NCBI RefSeq assembly: GCF_002953135.1
Contig: NZ_CP026372.1
Location: 3,521,501-3,585,500 of the forward strand
From: Sphingobium sp. SCG-1
GTDB lineage: Bacteria > Pseudomonadota > Alphaproteobacteria > Sphingomonadales > Sphingomonadaceae
Direction: 5' to 3'
DNA length: 64,000 bases
In this document: piece by piece, positions 61,401-64,000 of the stretch
How positions within the stretch are numbered: the stretch's first letter is position 1
How the letters are laid out: each line of letters starts with the position of its first letter
Notes under the pieces: model-generated
Told to the model about the DNA's origin: nothing
Databases searched by the model: none
Seen by the model: the letters and a program-made list of their open reading frames with translations, nothing else
Program-made: the position numbers and the translations under genes

Positions 61401-62365
61401 TGTTCGCACAGAACATCGCGATCCTTCCGCAGGCGCAATCCACCATCGGCAGCTTTACGCTAACATCGGGCACCAACGGCAATCTGGGGCCGAATGGTGT
61501 GCTGACAATCGACTCGCGAGGCCGGATGGAAGTTGTGGGCGCGCTACGTCTGACGGGGCTTGGCACGGCTGGTGGGCTGACGCTGCGAGCAGGGAACGGC
61601 ATGGACGTGTTCACCGATACCGCATCCATCGACCTGCGTGGCAACGGAACGGCGTTGGGCGGCGTGTTGATCATGGAAGCACCCAGCATCGCCGTCGCGA
61701 CACGATCGGCGGTCGATGGCATCACCGGGGTCAATGTCCCGCTGGACACCCGCGATGCCCGGCTGGCGCAGAACGACGGCAATGTGAATGACGATGGGTT
61801 CCTGCGCGCGGGTGCGATCCGCCTTGCAGCGTCAGGCATCTACATCCAGAATAGCGGCGTAGGCACAGCCTATGCCGATCGCCGGGGATTTACCGCCAAC
61901 AGCCTGTCCATAACGGGCGGTGGACCGAACACGGAGATCGTCATCAACGGACGGTTCTTGAATAGCGCTGGTGCATTCGTGACGGGTGTGAACGCCATTG
62001 CGCTCGTGTCGATTAACGGCGTCGCGGGCGGTCAAATTGGTAGCTTCGCGGCCCTCTCTACAGCCAACGGGTGTCTGATCGCAAATGTGGCGAACTGCGC
62101 GGTCGTAACGCCGCCCAGACCGGAGATCCCGCCGGTCCTAGCAGACAATCGCGACGCCATCGACCGCGTGCTGAACCCCGAAGATCCGTCCGTGGCGTTG
62201 CGGCAGATCTTCCCCGTCGCCATCGTGGAGCTTCGCGATTTCGTGGCGGAAGGCTTCCCGCCGCTGATCGATGAGCCCGTAACAGGCGCGGGCAATGAGG
62301 ATCTATGGGACAGCGATTGCAGCGTTAGCGGCGATCAAGGGTGCAGCGCACCACCCGCACAATGA
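55472..62365 (+). CDS. giant TpsA exoprotein (filamentous-haemagglutinin-type)
   Basis: 2,297 residues. Start ATG 55472 follows GGAGG in the TpsB end. Signal peptide; the TPS secretion domain (about 30-260) with SNPNRIVDLSGQI (NPNGI-like) and YSPGGFVVGSTAVFNVGSLM; then a very long beta-helix of short repeats rich in Gly, Thr, Ser and Ala. Between about residues 850 and 1,700 many units read GGxGGxGxGGxA. The C-terminus has a CSVSGDQGC pair just before the end, resembling the Cys pair that anchors HMW1-type TpsA proteins to their transporter. An adhesin or biofilm matrix protein is the likely role. Confidence 0.9.
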   Translation: MRKLPQRLLCTCAMAVVMGTVAAILPLQAQIGGGFQGNVTSSVGLTGGGGPSVFRSGTTDTISVFDRETIIDWQPFDNGNNTGPIGFLPEANSVTFQTGVSSTLTDYTVLNRINSSNPNRIVDLSGQITSQINGTPGGAVWFYSPGGFVVGSTAVFNVGSLMMTSNQVDVTGGLFGTGNTIRFRGAPGSLSRVTINSGAQINGTAANSYVALVAPRVVQGGTVTVNGSTAYVGAEQADIRINNGLFDIDITAGTTDSQGVNHTGTTTGPAPLTFSDRQNIYMVAVPKNNALTMLLSGTIGYQSAVGVTQDSSAVVLSAGYSIQNNAVSGNVDLLPPTTATGAASITLGSGNIRSALSLNALDDATIAPTATLQFDRTSSINAGNSIAMTAAAGASITALGDLNLRAGIGATGGSVTLAANGVTVTPSPGEISVVGALNVNTEGSGNDDFLDATGGPVSFTANGGTISAGTLVVDTSGNAAMDTTRSGNATGGNVGLTVSNGGQMTFATTTINALGNSIFNAQTLPTDGGNAAGGTITFSGTGGALNLGEVRATASATGGSATSGKAGNATSGNIIVNLSSGTHNWALFYGDVSATAGFSRLGQGTAGSVIPGTTGISVDVTGTAALNIAQSVSLYGMAYNFGGNDVAGVTRAAPIRVQARNGGAISITQDLTIQSAGIASNRSFGSGGNVSNNAFGGTALIGALGGTFTMAGLNVYAGAEGGGGTFSGSATGGNVTLAASNSNGLRGNLSITDCINFACAINVSAIGGGGSSSGIGGTILAYASDADLAVNGLSLSAEGRGGNSSQLASTGIGGSISIESRRGALNNGTLSLGDFSASASATPQLQGESSNLSNGDASGGQGGSVTLALEGGTFTANAITLAADGTGADAGASFGTGTPFVAGEGAGGTVDVQLAGANATIGTLFISANGTGGQAEGVSFDDTIPAISGTGRGGTARFTAAAGTLSVDTLTVQATGTGGSARNNFQADAADGFDGVGGTAQFVMDTGSSATVNVRGITTPQGLVGLTVSADGAGGAGGTTEVDGSGLYRAGMGGSGTGGTADFLLAGGALNTPVLVISATGTGGNGGRNGSDGAGGAAGNGFGGAAQFTFASEGHNITGIGVSAGGRGGVAGDAKEIVGYDQFDDPIYAFGIGAGGAGGSGTGGRASMRIDVDPTFSFLQVSANSIGTVGGNGGTGGNGGAAFGGANGMGAELAVNFGSLTVSNLEVTADAFSGAGGNGATGRGGDGGISTAGEAGLIITGGNTQVQTNFARVSSYALGGDGGDSGTTSGDGLTGGSGGAAFGGTAGILVADNAQYTLGQSTIVASGGLGGTGRIGTPSTIAGNGGDGGNGGSATGGTAQFVVQNATVIDGADGTVEIFAGALAGVSGGGASDGGLVGLGGDAVGGLAQFQSEGGAITLNTMSLDASASGSRNAQGGTASADFFGFVGTALPASGSATFASLNLNADAYASALTGGPVGLGGIGGNAVGGTAAATVDGAGTVTRFDAFSATARAFGGGARLGLNAGTAGANGGTATGGRARFVATGNSQTTLGSSFSLLADATGGDGGAGIAGATGGAGGNGGAAIAGDARFTIEAAQVRTNGGSSYTLSALGTGGAGGIGGDGTGSAGGVGGTGGDGTGGLARFEATDGDFDLPAISILANGTGGLGGAGGNGPATPSFPPAPSAAGLSGSGIGGIAQLSNGGTGSFAQGAQRTLAEVTMQANGIFPSGSTSGFGPTAGRVDITDTSTAAGGGLVVNGALTAETFGDASCNCSGIFVSSDANPISVGAATLTSSAPISFSFSGGGSFRSLGSLDVTSDSMITVAHSNPLAADSLFGDTVTLHANGDVRVGAGSLIRSAGAMEIISQAGAVDVAQLASGGNIAVSANTDASFGNAVTAAGALQITAQGTARFAGQTTASTINVTSGDIVIGNGARLGQQGTTGSITLSASFGQGRNYIGGGDQAGAYSLSGDEMTWMFAQNIAILPQAQSTIGSFTLTSGTNGNLGPNGVLTIDSRGRMEVVGALRLTGLGTAGGLTLRAGNGMDVFTDTASIDLRGNGTALGGVLIMEAPSIAVATRSAVDGITGVNVPLDTRDARLAQNDGNVNDDGFLRAGAIRLAASGIYIQNSGVGTAYADRRGFTANSLSITGGGPNTEIVINGRFLNSAGAFVTGVNAIALVSINGVAGGQIGSFAALSTANGCLIANVANCAVVTPPRPEIPPVLADNRDAIDRVLNPEDPSVALRQIFPVAIVELRDFVAEGFPPLIDEPVTGAGNEDLWDSDCSVSGDQGCSAPPAQ

Positions 62366-62385
62366 CGAACACGAAGGGATACTCC

Positions 62386-64000
62386 ATGACGAAGGCTTCG
62401 GACCTGTTCATTCAATGCCTTGAGGAAGAGGGCTGCGAATATATCTTCGGTGTTCCCGGCGAGGAAAATCTCGACATGCTCGACAGTTTGAGCCGATCGA
62501 AGATCAAGCTGATCCTGACGCGGCACGAACAGGGCGCGGGCTTCATGGCCGCAACTTATGGGCGGCATACCGGCAAGACCGGCGTGTGCATGGCGACCCT
62601 GGGGCCGGGCGCGACCAACCTCGTAACCGCTGCGGCTTACGCGCAATTGGGCGGCATGCCGATCCTGATGGTGACGGGCCAGAAGCCGATCAAGAAGAGC
62701 AAGCAGGGCCGCTTTCAGATACTCGACGTCGTGTCGATGATGGGTCCGATCACCAAATATACGCACCAGCTGGCCAGTGCCGATAATATACCGAGCCGCG
62801 TCCGCGAAGCGTTTCGTCTGGCCGAAGAAGAAAAGCCCGGCGCGACTCATCTGGAATTTCCGGAAGACGTGGCGGACGAGCACACCGATTCCGCGCCGAT
62901 CAAACCCAGCTTGGCGCGTCGCCCCTCCGCCGATCCAAAAGCCGTTCGTGCCGCCGTTCAGATGCTGGAAAAAGCCAAGTCGCCGATCCTCGTCATCGGC
63001 GCAGGTGCAAACCGAAAGATGACGGGGCGGATGCTGCTGCAGTTCGTCGAGAAGACCGGCATACCCTTCCTCACCACGCAGCTCGGCAAGGGCGTGATCG
63101 ACGAGACACACCCGAAGTTCCTAGGCTGCGCGGCGCTCTCAGCGGGCGATTTCGTGCACCGGGCCGTTGGCGCGGCGGACCTCATCGTCAACATCGGCCA
63201 TGATGTCATTGAAAAGCCGCCCTTCTTCATGAAGAATGACGGCGGCTGCCCGGTCATCCATGTCTCGACTCGCTCTGCCGAAGTCGATCCCGTCTACTTC
63301 CCGCAAGTCGAAGTGATCGGCGACATCGCCAATGCCATCTGGCAGATGAAGGAAGACATCGTGCCCAAGGGCTGGGCGTGCGAGAAGATGCTGGACTATC
63401 GCAAGGCGGAAGTCGCGCACACGGCCAGCCTCGACAGCGATGATCGCTTCCCGATCTTCCCGCCCTATCTGGTGCGCAAGGTGCGTGAGGCGATGCCGAA
63501 CGATGGCATCATCTGCCTCGACAATGGCGTCTACAAGATCTGGTTCGCGCGCAATTATCCCGCGCGTCAGCAGAACACCGTGCTGCTCGATAACGCGCTG
63601 GCGACGATGGGCGCGGGGCTGCCCTCCGCCATGGCAAGCGCGATGGTCTATCCGGACCGGAAGGTGATGGCGATCTGTGGCGATGGCGGCTTCATGATGA
63701 ACAGTCAGGAGATGGAAACGGCGGTTCGTCTGGGCCTCAACATTACCGTCCTGATCCTGAACGATGGCAGCTATGGCATGATCCGCTGGAAGCAGGCGAA
63801 TATGGGCTTTGAGGATTTCGGCCTTACCTATGGCAATCCGGACTTCGTGAAATATGCCGAAGCCTATGGTGCAACTGGCCACCGGGTGGAAAGCGCCGCG
63901 CATCTTGCCGAGGTTCTGAAGCACACGCTCGACACGCCGGGGGTCCATCTTGTCGATTGCCCGGTTGATTATGCGGATAACGACCAGATATTGAACAAGG
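62386..64000 (+). CDS. acetolactate synthase-type thiamine-diphosphate enzyme (3' end outside window)
   Basis: Begins ATG 62386 after GAAGGGA, and runs off the right edge after 538 codons. ThDP features: catalytic Glu in TRHEQGAGFMA, the family motif LGPGATNLVTAAAYAQLGGM, and the cofactor motif GDGGFMMNSQEMETAVRLGL ... LNDGSYGMIRWKQ. Length and sequence fit the acetolactate synthase large subunit of the AlsS/catabolic group rather than pyruvate decarboxylase. Not linked in function to the TPS genes. Confidence 0.9.
   Translation, partial: MTKASDLFIQCLEEEGCEYIFGVPGEENLDMLDSLSRSKIKLILTRHEQGAGFMAATYGRHTGKTGVCMATLGPGATNLVTAAAYAQLGGMPILMVTGQKPIKKSKQGRFQILDVVSMMGPITKYTHQLASADNIPSRVREAFRLAEEEKPGATHLEFPEDVADEHTDSAPIKPSLARRPSADPKAVRAAVQMLEKAKSPILVIGAGANRKMTGRMLLQFVEKTGIPFLTTQLGKGVIDETHPKFLGCAALSAGDFVHRAVGAADLIVNIGHDVIEKPPFFMKNDGGCPVIHVSTRSAEVDPVYFPQVEVIGDIANAIWQMKEDIVPKGWACEKMLDYRKAEVAHTASLDSDDRFPIFPPYLVRKVREAMPNDGIICLDNGVYKIWFARNYPARQQNTVLLDNALATMGAGLPSAMASAMVYPDRKVMAICGDGGFMMNSQEMETAVRLGLNITVLILNDGSYGMIRWKQANMGFEDFGLTYGNPDFVKYAEAYGATGHRVESAAHLAEVLKHTLDTPGVHLVDCPVDYADNDQILNK

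Overview
The DNA is GC-rich and looks like a sphingomonad (Sphingomonas/Sphingobium/Novosphingobium-type alphaproteobacterium). This is suggested by codon use, the GapR/DUF2312-type protein, the alginate-export porin and the large two-partner secretion proteins. The genus is inferred from family resemblance, not from a marker gene.

Positions 1-40,665 belong to one integrated element, a P2-like myophage prophage with cargo. Its left end and its integrase lie outside the window. Its right end is marked by a truncated 3' piece of tRNA-Val(GAC) at 40,616-40,665, the expected attR. From left to right it holds: a leftward early operon (6,846 down to 1) with Cro/YdaS-like, CII-like and Ogr-like regulators, a zinc-finger/TOPRIM/helicase replication protein and a zinc-ribbon-GapR fusion; a rightward LexA/S24-type repressor with two operators between it and the early operon; a lower-GC three-gene cargo cassette with a metallo-beta-lactamase-fold protein (7.9-10.3 kb); leftward tail genes J-I-H-x-V-W-FI-FII-E-E'-T-U-D (10.3-20.8 kb); a rightward lysis cassette (holin-like, M15 endolysin, Rz/Rz1) continuing into a beta-helix tailspike (20.9-25.3 kb); a lower-GC two-gene cargo cassette with an OLD/PARIS-like ATPase (25.4-28.6 kb); leftward head/tail completion genes O-N-M-L-X-R-S (28.8-33.5 kb); rightward terminase P and portal Q (33.7-36.6 kb); and edge cargo with an RTX protein, a lipoprotein and small zinc-ribbon proteins (36.6-40.4 kb).

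Three copies of a 23-bp dyad (arms TTTGTNATG and CATNACAAA) occur only in front of late genes: V, J with the divergent lysis operon, and terminase P with the divergent scaffold O. Together with the Ogr-like zinc-finger protein at 5.0-5.4 kb they form a P2-style late-gene activation circuit. In four of the five genes reached from these sites the start codon lies at a fixed 44-47 nt from the dyad, and no good ribosome-binding site is visible, which suggests leaderless late mRNAs.

From 40.7 kb the host chromosome resumes: a terminator, an exported M28 peptidase, a small zinc-ribbon protein, an alginate-export-family porin, a heme-oxygenase-like iron enzyme, a dicarboxylate/cation symporter and two small genes. 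A 15-kb rightward run follows: CHAT-TPR protein, CHASE2 nucleotide cyclase, an exported unknown protein, a TpsB transporter and a 2,297-residue TpsA exoprotein. The tight spacing of the first three genes, and the overlap of the last two, suggest a cell-surface secretion module coupled to cyclic-nucleotide signalling and a caspase-like protease. The window ends inside a thiamine-diphosphate enzyme of the acetolactate synthase type.
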